From the NCBI RefSeq assembly GCF_029229925.1, contig NZ_CP107254.1, positions 1,922,001 to 1,986,000 of the forward strand: DNA of 64,000 bases, in the 5' to 3' direction. Made by a program: the position numbers and the translations under genes. Shown one piece after another: positions 47,251 through 56,226 of this stretch (the stretch's first letter is position 1; each line of letters opens with the position of its first letter). The notes below the pieces were generated by a model. That model was not told the DNA's origin. It ran no database searches and saw only the letters and a list, made by a program, of their open reading frames with translations. The DNA is from Halorhabdus sp. BNX81. Its GTDB lineage: Archaea > Halobacteriota > Halobacteria > Halobacteriales > Haloarculaceae.

Positions 47251-48621
47251 ATGGTCGACCGCGACCGGTTGTTCGAACTCTGGGGCCGGGCCGCATCGCT
47301 GTCCTGGCCTGTTTCCGTCCAGCACGCCTTCACAACGCTGATGCGGACGGTCGACATCGTGGTCGCCGGGCTCTTTGCACCCGCCTACGTCACCGCTATT
47401 GGACTGGCCGACCTCTACGGTCAGATCCCACTGCGAGTCGGCCTTAGCCTGGGCACAGGCGCGATCGCCATGTCGAGCCAGGACACTGGCCGTGGGGCGA
47501 AGCTGACTCGTAACCGGGGGATCACCCAGGCTGTGCTCATCGGCTTCCTGATCGGACTCCCGATGGTCGCGGCCGGGTTCCTGTTGTCGGACGCCGCGAT
47601 CGCGATTCTCGGTGCGGAACGCGAGGTCGTCCGGCTCGGCAGCACCTACCTCGCGTTGATCTTCGCCGCCGCACCGATGCGGATCGTCGGTCTCGTGGGC
47701 TCGCGGTCGTTGCAGGGGACGGGCGACACCGTGACGCCGATGATCGTCAACGGCGGCGCGAGTGTGTTAAACGCCCTTGGGACAGTCGTGCTCGCGCTCG
47801 GCGTCGGTCCGGCACCCAGACTCGGCATCGTCGGCATCGGCCTCGCAACGCTGCTCGCCCGGATCGCCGAAGCGGGAACCGTCACCGCAATGATCGCGAG
47901 TCGGTGGACCGATCTCGCGTTTGCCCGCCCGCGGTCGCTGACGATCACCGGCCAGTTATTACGGATCAGCGCGCCCAACTTCGCTGAGGGGATGAGCACG
48001 TCGCTGGCGAACTTCCCGTTCAACTCGCTGTTGCTGGTCTTCGGGACGGAGGTCAACGCCGCGTTCCACATCGGCCGGCGGATCTATCAGCAGGTCGCCG
48101 GGCCCGTCTATCGCGCGATCAATACCGTCACCAGTATCCTGGTCGGCCAGGCGCTGGGTGAGGGTGACGCTGCCGACGCGCGATACACCGGCTTTGCGAT
48201 GGGGGCGCTCAGCGTCGTTACGATGGGGGTGATGGGCGCGGGACTCGTACTCGGGGCTGGACCGATTGCGGGGGTGTTCACGGACGACGCCCCAACCCTT
48301 GGCTACGCGATCGAATTTACCCGGGTGTTCGGCATTTCGATGGTATTCTTCGGGATCTTCTTCCCGTTTGCCGGCGGCCTCCGCGGGGCAGGCGAGACAC
48401 GAATCCCGTTCTATGCGCGGGCGATCGGCTCGATCGTCTTCATGCTCGGCCTCTCGACGTTGCTGTCGATCGGTCTCGGCTGGGGTGTGACAGGAATCTA
48501 CGTCGGGCTCGTCGCGAACTACGCCTGCTGGGCGGTCGTCGCCGTTGCCGGCTTTGTCTGGAGTGATTGGGCACAGAAAGCGTCCGGACTGATGGCAGAA
48601 CGGGCCGGCGTGGCGGAGTGA
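47251..48621 (+). CDS. MATE family efflux transporter
   Basis: The 456-aa protein has twelve predicted helices in two halves (LFELWGRAASLSWPVSVQHA, then after about residue 230 ISAPNFAEGMSTSLANFPF). It is typical of Na or H driven multidrug/toxin exporters. Substrate is unknown. The start is the ATG following a weak TATA. Confidence 0.88.
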   Translation: MVDRDRLFELWGRAASLSWPVSVQHAFTTLMRTVDIVVAGLFAPAYVTAIGLADLYGQIPLRVGLSLGTGAIAMSSQDTGRGAKLTRNRGITQAVLIGFLIGLPMVAAGFLLSDAAIAILGAEREVVRLGSTYLALIFAAAPMRIVGLVGSRSLQGTGDTVTPMIVNGGASVLNALGTVVLALGVGPAPRLGIVGIGLATLLARIAEAGTVTAMIASRWTDLAFARPRSLTITGQLLRISAPNFAEGMSTSLANFPFNSLLLVFGTEVNAAFHIGRRIYQQVAGPVYRAINTVTSILVGQALGEGDAADARYTGFAMGALSVVTMGVMGAGLVLGAGPIAGVFTDDAPTLGYAIEFTRVFGISMVFFGIFFPFAGGLRGAGETRIPFYARAIGSIVFMLGLSTLLSIGLGWGVTGIYVGLVANYACWAVVAVAGFVWSDWAQKASGLMAERAGVAE

Positions 48622-48693
48622 TCTCTCCACGTGGGAGCGGTTCCCACACGGAACGCCCGGAATTTATGCCGATCCCGGCCACAATTCTAGGGG

Positions 48694-49707
48694 ATGTACT
48701 ATCGACGACTCGGCAAGACAGGACTGGAGGTGTCGCCGATCGCGCTCGGAACCTGGCGCTTCGGGATGGAACACGAGGAGACTGGTGTGGTCGAAACAGA
48801 TCGGCAAGCAGCCCACGAGCTCTTAGACGCCTACGCCGAAGCTGGTGGCAACTTCATCGATACCGCCAACGGCTACGGCGGCGGTGACAGCGAGCGCTGG
48901 ATCGGCGAGTGGCTCGCCGAACGGGACCGCGAGGACTACGTCGTCGCCTCGAAGTGTTTCTGGTCGAAGGAATCCCGGTTTCAGGAGAACCTTTCACGGA
49001 AGAACGTCCGCGCGGAAGTCGAAGGATCGCTCGACAGACTCGACACTGACTATCTCGATATTCTGTATCTCCACCGCTTCGACGACGAGACGCCGATTGA
49101 GAAAACCCTGCGGACAGTCGACGACCTCCTCAGCGAGGGGAAAGTCCACCACGTCGGCCTCTCGACGGCCGACGCCTGGAAACTCACCAAGGGGCTCTGG
49201 AAGGCCGACGTCAACAACTACGAGGCCTTCACCGTCACGCAACCGCTCTTTCACGCCGCCTACTACGAGGACGTCGCCGAATATCTCGATGTCTGTGCAG
49301 ATCAGGACCTTGCGGTCGTCCCGTACTCGCCGCTGGCTGGCGGGTTCCTGACGGGGAAGTACGAGCGCGTCGGCGACGGCACCTACGAACTTGATGCCCC
49401 CGAGGACACCCGCGCGCAACTCGACGAAATGTTTGAGGACTGGTACGTTTCCGAGCGTGGCTGGCACGTCCTCGATGCGGTCCGAGCGGTCGCCGACGAG
49501 GTCGGTGCCACACCCGCGCAGGTCGCCCTGCGGTGGCTGATCGACCAGCCGGACTTCACGTGCGTCCCGATCGTCGGCGCGCGGACAGTCGAGCAGCTTG
49601 AGGAGAATCTCGGCGCGCTCGATGTGACAATCTCGAACGAACAGTTCCAGCGCATCTTCGCGGCCCGGTACGACGAGGACGGCAACCTCTATAAGACGAA
49701 CGCGTGA
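48694..49707 (+). CDS. Aldo/keto reductase
   Basis: The 337-aa TIM-barrel oxidoreductase has the catalytic tetrad positions in NFIDTANGYGGGDSE (Asp, Tyr), VVASKCFW (Lys) and LYLHRFDDE (His). C-terminal NADPH-binding residues lie in CVPIVGARTVEQLEENLGAL. It most likely reduces aldehydes or ketones; the substrate is unknown. Confidence 0.9.
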   Translation: MYYRRLGKTGLEVSPIALGTWRFGMEHEETGVVETDRQAAHELLDAYAEAGGNFIDTANGYGGGDSERWIGEWLAERDREDYVVASKCFWSKESRFQENLSRKNVRAEVEGSLDRLDTDYLDILYLHRFDDETPIEKTLRTVDDLLSEGKVHHVGLSTADAWKLTKGLWKADVNNYEAFTVTQPLFHAAYYEDVAEYLDVCADQDLAVVPYSPLAGGFLTGKYERVGDGTYELDAPEDTRAQLDEMFEDWYVSERGWHVLDAVRAVADEVGATPAQVALRWLIDQPDFTCVPIVGARTVEQLEENLGALDVTISNEQFQRIFAARYDEDGNLYKTNA

Positions 49708-49748
49708 TCGGGACGGGGCGAAACGACGCCTGGTCCCGTTACAGGGGT

Positions 49749-50768
49749 CTAGGGTTCGCCGAGAAGGACCGTCCCGTCGTCGGTCCGTCCGATCCGGACA
49801 TCGAAGCCGAACGCATCGAAGAGATCGACGTGGGTCTCGACGTGGTCCGTGACCCGGGGGATCCGCACCTCGCCGCCGACGGTGGCCAGCCAGGGGATCA
49901 GCTGGTCGGCCAGGTGCCCGTCGACCGCCGCGCCGGTCTCGTGAGCGGTGAGCGCCGCGTCGACAGCGTCGTCGGCGACGTCCTCGGCCGGTTTTCCAGG
50001 CTCACCCAGTGCGTCAGCACCGATCACGCCGTTCTCGTATGCCAGGACGACGAGAGCGACTGTCCCCGTCGAGTCAGCGGAAACGTAGCGCGTGGCCCGT
50101 TCGGTCACCTCGATGTCGACGTCGGACGCTGCCAATCGTTGGCATGCCTGTTTCGCCTGGCGTTCGGCGACGTCGCTATCTGCGAGATCCGTCGTTGCGG
50201 TCGAGTGGATGCGAGCGCGCTCGGGCTGGCCACGGTCGCGAAGGTGGAGGGCTGACGGCGTCGACGGAGCCAGCGACAGCGTCGCCTGGCCGCCACCCGC
50301 CGGATAGAGCCCCGTTCGTTCGACGTCGACCGCGGCCTGGAGGGCGCTCCGGCGGAGCAAAGGGAGTTTGACCCGGCGATACCAGGGCATCGACGGCGAC
50401 CACGCGACGCTGGTGCCGCCGGTTGCTGTGAGGGAAAGCGGTCGATCCAGCGCACTCGCGATCGGAAGCACGGCATCGAAAAGCAATGTCACGCTGCCCG
50501 CCGTTCCGATGGCCGCCTCGTAGTGGCCACCCGTCGGCTCCGCCGGCTCGAAGGTGATAGTCGACTCGCCCACTTCGGCCCCTTCGACGCTCGCGTTAGT
50601 GATGTCGGCGACGGTCTGGAGGGCGGTCAGGTGTTGTGGTTTGAGCCCGGGTTCCGGTCGGGAACCACGAATGTTCTCCATCTCGAAATCCGTGGTCGTC
50701 AGTGCCGACAGCGTGAGCGCCGACCGGAAGAGTTGCCCCCCACCGTCGCCCCCGTCGAGTTCGAGCAT
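49749..50768 (-). CDS. rtcA: RNA 3'-terminal phosphate cyclase
   Basis: RtcA converts RNA 3'-phosphate ends to 2',3'-cyclic phosphates with ATP. The 339-aa protein starts MLELDGGDGGGQLFRSALTLSALT and has RGSRPEPGLKPQHLTALQ. Near the C-terminus is AAVDGHLADQLIPWL, where the family has the adenylylated catalytic His. RtcB is not nearby. Confidence 0.94.
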   Translation of the reverse strand: MLELDGGDGGGQLFRSALTLSALTTTDFEMENIRGSRPEPGLKPQHLTALQTVADITNASVEGAEVGESTITFEPAEPTGGHYEAAIGTAGSVTLLFDAVLPIASALDRPLSLTATGGTSVAWSPSMPWYRRVKLPLLRRSALQAAVDVERTGLYPAGGGQATLSLAPSTPSALHLRDRGQPERARIHSTATTDLADSDVAERQAKQACQRLAASDVDIEVTERATRYVSADSTGTVALVVLAYENGVIGADALGEPGKPAEDVADDAVDAALTAHETGAAVDGHLADQLIPWLATVGGEVRIPRVTDHVETHVDLFDAFGFDVRIGRTDDGTVLLGEP

Positions 50769-51028
50769 GCCGACTCTTCGGCCGGTCGGGTCCTGAATGT
50801 ATTGTCGCTGTTGCGGTGAGCAACGGTTTTGCCGACCCCGGACGTAACATCGACCGGCCGATGACGAGCGACTGGGCCGAGCCGGGGTGACTCCCCGGTG
50901 ATGACGAACCCTATGAGTGCCGAGGCCAGCGTTCTATATCGGGGAGACAACACCGTCTTCGATGCAGAATCACCGCGAGGACGAAGTCCGTCCGAAGGAC
51001 TATCCGAGCGTCGACCGAATCACCGCCA
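50769..51028. other. Intergenic between two divergent genes
   Basis: A TATA-like ttctatat lies at 50930-50937 toward the plus-strand oxidoreductase. No other feature is seen. Confidence 0.35.
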
Positions 51029-52060
51029 GTGACACGGATCGGCATCATCGGCGCTGGTGCGGCTGCGGCCGCGGCGGCCTGGGCCATCGATACCCATAGC
51101 GATGCGACGATCACCGTCGTCGAGAAGTCGGGCGGGCTCTGTGGGCGTGCGGCGACGCGCCGCCGCGGCGCGGTGACCTACGACTACGGCGCGAACTACC
51201 TCACGGCGGCGGATGATCGCGTCGTCGATCTCATGACCGAGACCCTCGACACCGAGGGACTGGTCGATATCGACCAGCCAGTGTACACCTTCGACAGCGC
51301 AAGCCACGTCACGGAGGGCCGAGACACCGACGAGCACAAGTGGAGCTACGAGCAGGGGTTGACACAGATCGCCAAGCGACTGTTCGGGCGGACCGCAGCG
51401 ACCGTCCACCGCAACACCAAAGCGACAGCCATCCATCGCAGGGGCGACCGCTGGGAAATCGTCGCTGGCGCGGAGCGGTTCGGCCCCTTCGACAGCCTGC
51501 TGGTCAATCCGCCAGCGCCCCAGACCGCCGCGCTGCTCGCCGACAGCACCTGGGACGATCCGCTCCGGGCGGAGTTGACCACCGCGTTGGAGACCGTGGA
51601 CTTTCGGACAGTCTGGACGGCGATCGTGGGGTATCCGTTCGAGATCGAGCGGCCCTACTACGCGCTGGTGAACACCGACAAATCCCACGCCATCGGCTGG
51701 ATCGCGCGCGAAGAGTGCAAGCCAGGTCACGTCCCCGCTGGCGAGTCGGTGCTGCTCATCCAGGCCAGCCACGACTGGTCGGTCACACACTACGACGACC
51801 CGCCGGCCGAGAACGTCACTCGCCTCGCAGAGATGGCCAGCACGATCCTCGATGACGAGCGACTGGCGACGCCGGCGTGGTCGGACTGGCAGGGCTGGCG
51901 GTACGCGCAGCCGGAGACTGACGCGCCGACGGCTCTGCTCCGGGCCGCCGAGGGGCACGATCTGTACTGTCTGGGTGACTGGACGGTCGGGACGCCACGG
52001 CTCCACGGGGCGCTTCGGAGTGGGCTCGAGATCGCCGATCGCGTTCGACAGTCGCGCTGA
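51029..52060 (+). CDS. FAD-dependent oxidoreductase (renalase-like)
   Basis: The 343-aa protein begins with the Rossmann FAD motif GIIGAGAAAAAAAWAI and the VVEKSGGLCGRAATRR segment of amine-oxidase-like flavoproteins. Near the C-terminus is YCLGDWTVGTPRLHGALRSGLEIA, the usual FAD-contacting end. The start is GTG 51029. It resembles renalase/protoporphyrinogen-oxidase-like proteins, but the reaction is not fixed. Confidence 0.82.
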   Translation: MTRIGIIGAGAAAAAAAWAIDTHSDATITVVEKSGGLCGRAATRRRGAVTYDYGANYLTAADDRVVDLMTETLDTEGLVDIDQPVYTFDSASHVTEGRDTDEHKWSYEQGLTQIAKRLFGRTAATVHRNTKATAIHRRGDRWEIVAGAERFGPFDSLLVNPPAPQTAALLADSTWDDPLRAELTTALETVDFRTVWTAIVGYPFEIERPYYALVNTDKSHAIGWIAREECKPGHVPAGESVLLIQASHDWSVTHYDDPPAENVTRLAEMASTILDDERLATPAWSDWQGWRYAQPETDAPTALLRAAEGHDLYCLGDWTVGTPRLHGALRSGLEIADRVRQSR

Positions 52061-52084
52061 GGGGGCGAGCAGTCGACCGGGAGG

Positions 52085-52375
52085 TCAGTCCGTCAGCGCG
52101 GCGAGATGCTCGCGCGCTTCCGTACGGGTCATGCCCCGGACGCCGCAGGCACACGAAAACAGTTCCGGCTCCTGTGGGTCATCGACCTGCGTGCGATCGA
52201 CGCGCCTGAGACAGTCATCGTCGGCATCGTACGCGAAGGAATACCGATAGCTCACCTGCGTGATCCCCTCGATCCGGTGGGTTTCGTCGGGGTCGGGATT
52301 CGCGATAGCGGCGGCGTGTTCGGCCTGCATCGAGTCTTGCCACGCTTCGAGCGTCCGCTCGGGGTCGTCGGGCAT
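52085..52375 (-). CDS. Hypothetical haloarchaeal protein (96 aa)
   Basis: The product starts MPDDPERTLEAWQDSMQAEH and includes GITQVSYRYSFAYDADDDCLRRVDR, then a Cys pair in FSCACGVRGMTRTEAREH that might bind metal. I do not recognise a named family. It converges with the oxidoreductase gene. Confidence 0.6.
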   Translation of the reverse strand: MPDDPERTLEAWQDSMQAEHAAAIANPDPDETHRIEGITQVSYRYSFAYDADDDCLRRVDRTQVDDPQEPELFSCACGVRGMTRTEAREHLAALTD

Positions 52376-52484
52376 ACCTGCGGTTTGGTGGCCACTGCCA
52401 ACAGGGTGTCGGCGTGAAAAGGAGTTGTGGCCGGCCACGGAACAGGTGGCTGGTGATCGTCCGATCAACGGCCGACGAGCCCGG

Positions 52485-52659
52485 CTACAGGACGAGCGTG
52501 ATGATCGCCAGGACGACGAAGATGATGACCAGCCACTTGGCGATGTCCATGCTGACTCCGGCGACCCCCCTGGCGCCGACGGCTGCCGCGACGACGGCGA
52601 TGAGCAGAAACAGGATCGCCCACCGAACTCGGTCTTGTTCCCATCAAGATCGACGACAT
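52485..52659 (-). pseudogene. DUF1328 family membrane protein, frameshifted
   Basis: From about 52625 the minus strand reads [20 protein letters not shown], then [24 protein letters not shown] and a stop at 52485-52487, matching DUF1328 (about 55-60 aa, two helices). No start codon occurs in that frame, because a TGA lies about ten codons upstream of the Arg-Trp. The ATG at 52659 is in the frame one base off. A single-base change near the 5' end, real or an assembly error, would explain this. Confidence 0.65.
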
Positions 52660-52689
52660 GCGAGCGAGGATGGCCGACGAAGAGACAAG

Positions 52690-52794
52690 TTGATTCCTGA
52701 AACGGTCCCTGAATCGGCTGCAAACTACACCCTCGGGTTCGCAATCGGAAACGAGACGTTCGTCACCTGGCCAGTCGAGACGAGTAGCGACTGA
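52690..52794 (+). other. Possible gene fragment, 34 codons
   Basis: A TTG-started frame reads MIPETVPESAANYTLGFAIG, then NETFVTWPVETSSD and a stop. It looks like the natural end of a secreted or membrane protein rather than random sequence, but nothing upstream continues it. It may be a remnant beside the broken DUF1328 gene. Confidence 0.25.
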
Positions 52795-52961
52795 AACCGG
52801 CGGTCTTGCTGCCATCATCGACCCTCAACCCACGAAAGACACCGACGATGGTGTCCTGAGCAAGTCGTTCACCCGCCCCGATCTAAGATGATGGTGAGTG
52901 ACAACCGGAGTCGGTCGTCCCCCGCAGGGTTGAAACCGCCCGCACCCGATAGTAGCGGCGG

Positions 52962-54059
52962 ATGACGTGGACGCGTCGAACGCTGCTAGCGGGGCTTGCG
53001 GGCCTATCGGGGTGTCTCGGTGCGCCGCGCCGCCGAGGGCGGGACCGTCTCGACGCGGGGTCAGCGGACGCCCGAATCGGCTTCGTCGGCGACGTAATGT
53101 TCGGGCGAGGCGTGAACGACCAATGGACTGACGGCGATCCCGCGGCCGTCTGGGGAACCACACTCGAACGGCTCCGGACGCTCGACGGCCTCGTCGTGAA
53201 CCTGGAAAGCTGTATCGCCAGCGCCGAGGAGGGCGAGCGATGGCCGGGCAAGACCTACTACTTCCGGGCCGATCCCGAATTCGCGGTGCCGGCACTCGAA
53301 ACAGCGGACGTCTCGGTCGCCGCACTCGCCAACAATCACGTGCTGGATTTCGGCGAACCGGGGCTTCAGGAGACGCTCGCCAACCTCGATAATGCGGGCA
53401 TCGCCCACGCTGGGGCAGGGCCGGACCGAAATGCGGCCCTCGAACCTGCTATCACGGAAGCAGGTGGCATCACTGTAGCGACGATTTCGCTCACCGACCG
53501 ATGGCCCGCCTACGCCGCGGGGGAGCACAGCCCTGGCACGGCCTACACACCACTGGATCGGTCCGCGGGTGGGACGCGTGCGCTCGTCCGGGATACCCTC
53601 GCCCGCGCCGAAGCGGCCGATCCGGACCTCGTCGTCGCCTCGCTCCACTGGGGGCCGAACTGGGAGACGTCCCCGAGTCCCACCCAGCAGGGGTTCGCCC
53701 GCTGGCTCGTCGACCGCGGCGTAGACGTGGTGCACGGCCACAGCGCCCACGTCCTCCAGGGCGTCGAAGTGTACCAGGGCCGGCCAATTATCTACGACGC
53801 TGGCGACTTCGTCGACGACTACATTCACAAAGAAAAGGTGCACAACAAGCGCAGCGCACTGTTCGAGTTGGTCGTGACCGACGGTCGCCTCGACGAGCTC
53901 CGGCTCGTCCCGGTCGAGATCGAGAACCGAGCCGTCTCTCTGGCTGATGCCGACATTTCCCGGTGGCTACACGAAACGATGGTCGACCGGTCGGAGCCGT
54001 TCGGTACCGCGGTCGAACGGGCCGACGACGGCGCGGTCGTTCCACTGGGATCGTGCTGA
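52962..54059 (+). CDS. CapA-family lipoprotein (metallophosphoesterase-like)
   Basis: The 365-aa protein starts with a Tat signal and lipobox (TRRTLLAGLAGLSGC, acyl Cys at residue 18), so it should be exported folded and lipid-anchored. The CapA/PGA-synthesis metallophosphatase pattern follows: GFVGDVMFGRG, VNLESCI, ALANNHVLDFG, and the late HGHSAHVLQGVE. Haloarchaea make poly-gamma-glutamate in some lineages; the substrate here is inferred only from family. Confidence 0.9.
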   Translation: MTWTRRTLLAGLAGLSGCLGAPRRRGRDRLDAGSADARIGFVGDVMFGRGVNDQWTDGDPAAVWGTTLERLRTLDGLVVNLESCIASAEEGERWPGKTYYFRADPEFAVPALETADVSVAALANNHVLDFGEPGLQETLANLDNAGIAHAGAGPDRNAALEPAITEAGGITVATISLTDRWPAYAAGEHSPGTAYTPLDRSAGGTRALVRDTLARAEAADPDLVVASLHWGPNWETSPSPTQQGFARWLVDRGVDVVHGHSAHVLQGVEVYQGRPIIYDAGDFVDDYIHKEKVHNKRSALFELVVTDGRLDELRLVPVEIENRAVSLADADISRWLHETMVDRSEPFGTAVERADDGAVVPLGSC

Positions 54060-54170
54060 CGGAGATGGGTGGGAAAGTAAGTTGATCGCTGTCGAACAGT
54101 GGACGTTTGAGAGAACGAAATACATAGATACAAGCATACATTTTTATCTCTTGCCGCCGATTCGTCTAGT

Positions 54171-54521
54171 ATGCCCATCAGTATCGACAAATTCGAATCG
54201 CACGAGCCCGAAAGCGAGGCGACGAACGCCGAACGGGTAGTGCGCTTTCTGGCCCGGAACCACGAGACGGCCTACCGAGCCGTCGAGATCGCGGAGGCAA
54301 CGGACATCAACGAAAACTCGATTCACCCGGTATTGAACCGGCTCGAAGAGCGCGGAATCGTCCGGCACAAGGAACCGTATTGGGCGATCGGTGATCTCGA
54401 AACCGTCCGCGAGACGATGGTCTTCAGTTCGACAGCGGCGTTTCTCGACGACGAACTCGGAACGGAGAGCCGTGAAGAGTGGTTGGCTGCCGCCCACGAG
54501 GGCGCGGAGCGCGACGAGTGA
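54171..54521 (+). CDS. Winged-helix DNA-binding protein, likely antitoxin
   Basis: The 116-aa protein contains a winged helix (VVRFLARNHETAYRAVEIAE, then SIHPVLNRLEERGIVRHKEPYWAIG) and a C-terminal helical tail. It overlaps the MazF-like gene as GTGA, so it probably controls and neutralises it. An AT-rich promoter region precedes it (about 54119-54151). Confidence 0.75.
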   Translation: MPISIDKFESHEPESEATNAERVVRFLARNHETAYRAVEIAEATDINENSIHPVLNRLEERGIVRHKEPYWAIGDLETVRETMVFSSTAAFLDDELGTESREEWLAAAHEGAERDE

Positions 54522-54871
54522 CTCGAACCGGCCCGTCCTTTGATTCACTCAAACGAGGACACGCTGTTTTGGCCCCAGACCCGTTCAAGGCGGATGAGGA
54601 CGCGACACGACCATGGGTCGTCGTGAATAACAGATCCCATCCGTTCGACAAGGAACAATACATCGTGATGGGTTTGACCACGCAGTCGTGGTACGACGAA
54701 CGGATCCCACTTGAGGAGAGTGACTTTCGTCATCGCAAAGCTCCCCGGGAGAGTTCTCTCGTTCCCCACGCTGTCGCATCACTCAAGCCGGAACTGATGA
54801 CTGACTATGTCTGCCGCATTTGCGACGAACCACTCGATCGAGCAGTCGAGACTCTCACAGGATATCTCTGA
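54518..54871 (+). CDS. PemK/MazF-like toxin
   Basis: From GTG 54518 the product is 117 aa. It has the MazF-type barrel pattern: RGHAVLAPDPFK near the start, RPWVVVNNRSHPF, and YIVMGLTTQSW. Such proteins are mRNA interferases. Coupling to a winged-helix gene gives a haloarchaeal toxin-antitoxin pair. Confidence 0.72.
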   Translation: MTRTGPSFDSLKRGHAVLAPDPFKADEDATRPWVVVNNRSHPFDKEQYIVMGLTTQSWYDERIPLEESDFRHRKAPRESSLVPHAVASLKPELMTDYVCRICDEPLDRAVETLTGYL

Positions 54872-54929
54872 GGGCTGCAACGGAACGGTGTCGATCACAA
54901 ACCGGTACGAGGACGACGGTCCGGCCGGG

Positions 54930-55301
54930 TCAGGCCTGCACCTCGATCTCCTTCCCGCGGGTGGTCGCACCCGCCATCACCGGCAGCCGGACTTCGAGGA
55001 TGCCGTTGTCGTAGTCGGCCGCGATCGCCTCGTCGTCGATGGTCTTCGGGAAGCGGAACCGACGGTGATAGGTCCGACGCTGGTTGCGGCTCTCGTCCTC
55101 CTGTTCGGCGGCGATGTTGAGGACGCCGTCGTCCCAGGTGACCGTGATCTCCTCGGGATCGAAGCCCGGCAACTCGACGCTGAGGACGAACTCGTCGTCC
55201 TCCTCGTACAGTTCGTAGTCGCTGCTACCGGTTTCGAACAGTCGACTCGGGAAGTCCATGCCCTGCATCCATGAGCTTGCTGGGCTCGTGGGCAGTGCCA
55301 T
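54930..55301 (-). CDS. Hsp20/alpha-crystallin small heat shock protein
   Basis: The 123-aa protein has the alpha-crystallin core: DEFVLSVELPGFDPEEITVTWDDGVLNIAAE and RFRFPKTIDDEAI, ending with DNGILEVRLP, the family's G-x-L region. A TATA-like tttattat (about 55341-55350, minus) lies upstream and a ggtgatc ribosome site precedes ATG 55301. It acts as an ATP-independent holdase in stress. Confidence 0.92.
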   Translation of the reverse strand: MALPTSPASSWMQGMDFPSRLFETGSSDYELYEEDDEFVLSVELPGFDPEEITVTWDDGVLNIAAEQEDESRNQRRTYHRRFRFPKTIDDEAIAADYDNGILEVRLPVMAGATTRGKEIEVQA

Positions 55302-55426
55302 GGCTGATCACCTCGAATGCAGTTGATGATTGTCCGCGATTCATAATAAATTTTGCGTGGATTGTGTATTCATGCCATAGCACCCGAACACCACCAGACA
55401 ACAGCGCACTGAACCGACGGGAGTGT

Positions 55427-55777
55427 TCATCCCAGGACGATACCGACCAGCAGCGATCCCAAGCCGACGGCGACCATTGCGGCGACGAGGTGGACTGACG
55501 CGTTGGCGAGGGCGCGACGCTGTTTCCCGGTCTCGTAGAGCCGAACGGTCTCGAACGCGAACGTCGAGAAGGTCGTGAACGCGCCACAGAAGCCGGTCCC
55601 GAACGCCAGCGCGATCGGATCGCCGAGCGGTGCGGCCACGATCGTCCCCAACAGGAAGCTTCCGATGACGTTGACAGCGAGCGTGTCGGCGTAGTCAGTT
55701 TCGACGCGCTGGCCGACCAGATGACGCGCGAGTGCGCCCAGTGTCCCACCGACCCCGACAAGCACAGCCGAATTCAT
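55427..55777 (-). CDS. crcB: CrcB/FluC fluoride exporter, subunit 1
   Basis: The 116-aa four-helix protein carries the FluC pattern GGTLGALARHLV, AVNVIGSFLLGTI (conserved Asn) and TGFCGAFTTFSTFAFET. It overlaps the other crcB by four bases. Two different FluC proteins usually assemble as a heterodimer. Confidence 0.94.
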   Translation of the reverse strand: MNSAVLVGVGGTLGALARHLVGQRVETDYADTLAVNVIGSFLLGTIVAAPLGDPIALAFGTGFCGAFTTFSTFAFETVRLYETGKQRRALANASVHLVAAMVAVGLGSLLVGIVLG

Positions 55778-56154
55778 ACGAGCCCCCGGGCGACCGCGCG
55801 GCCGGCGAGGACACCCGCGATACCCAGCCCGTAGTTCGCCAGAACGTTCCCGGCGGCGAGTGTCGGCGAGAGTGCAGCCGTCTCGACCGCGAAGGTGCTG
55901 TAGGTGGTAAACGACGACAGAAAGCCGGTCCCGGCGAGCAGGCGGGTCTCGGGTGCGATCGCGTTCGCCAGGTGACGCTCGTACAGCAGGACACCAAGTC
56001 CGAAACTCCCCAGTGCGTTGGCAGCGAGCGTGCCGTAGATCGACGTTGGCATCCCCGTCGCGAAGGCGTATCGAAGGATCGCACCGGCGAACCCGCCGAC
56101 GGCGATCAACACCAGCGGTTCGACGCGCGCGAGCGAGTGACTCTCGCCTGCCAT
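55774..56154 (-). CDS. crcB: CrcB/FluC fluoride exporter, subunit 2
   Basis: The 126-aa paralogue starts at ATG 56154 (MAGESHSLARVEPLVLIAVGG). FluC motifs are GGFAGAILRYA, AANALGSFGLGVL and TGFLSSFTTYSTFAVET. It precedes the first crcB in the operon. No fluoride riboswitch fold was recognised in the short upstream region. Confidence 0.93.
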   Translation of the reverse strand: MAGESHSLARVEPLVLIAVGGFAGAILRYAFATGMPTSIYGTLAANALGSFGLGVLLYERHLANAIAPETRLLAGTGFLSSFTTYSTFAVETAALSPTLAAGNVLANYGLGIAGVLAGRAVARGLV

Positions 56155-56226
56155 TGACAGCCGTTCGCCGAGGGGATACACCTGCGTTACGATACGTGTA
56201 CGGTCGATCGCTGGGTACCAGCAGGG

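Noticed and set aside
55427-56226. Fluoride riboswitch upstream of the crcB pair
   Set aside because: The short region upstream of 56154 lacks the conserved fluoride aptamer elements.
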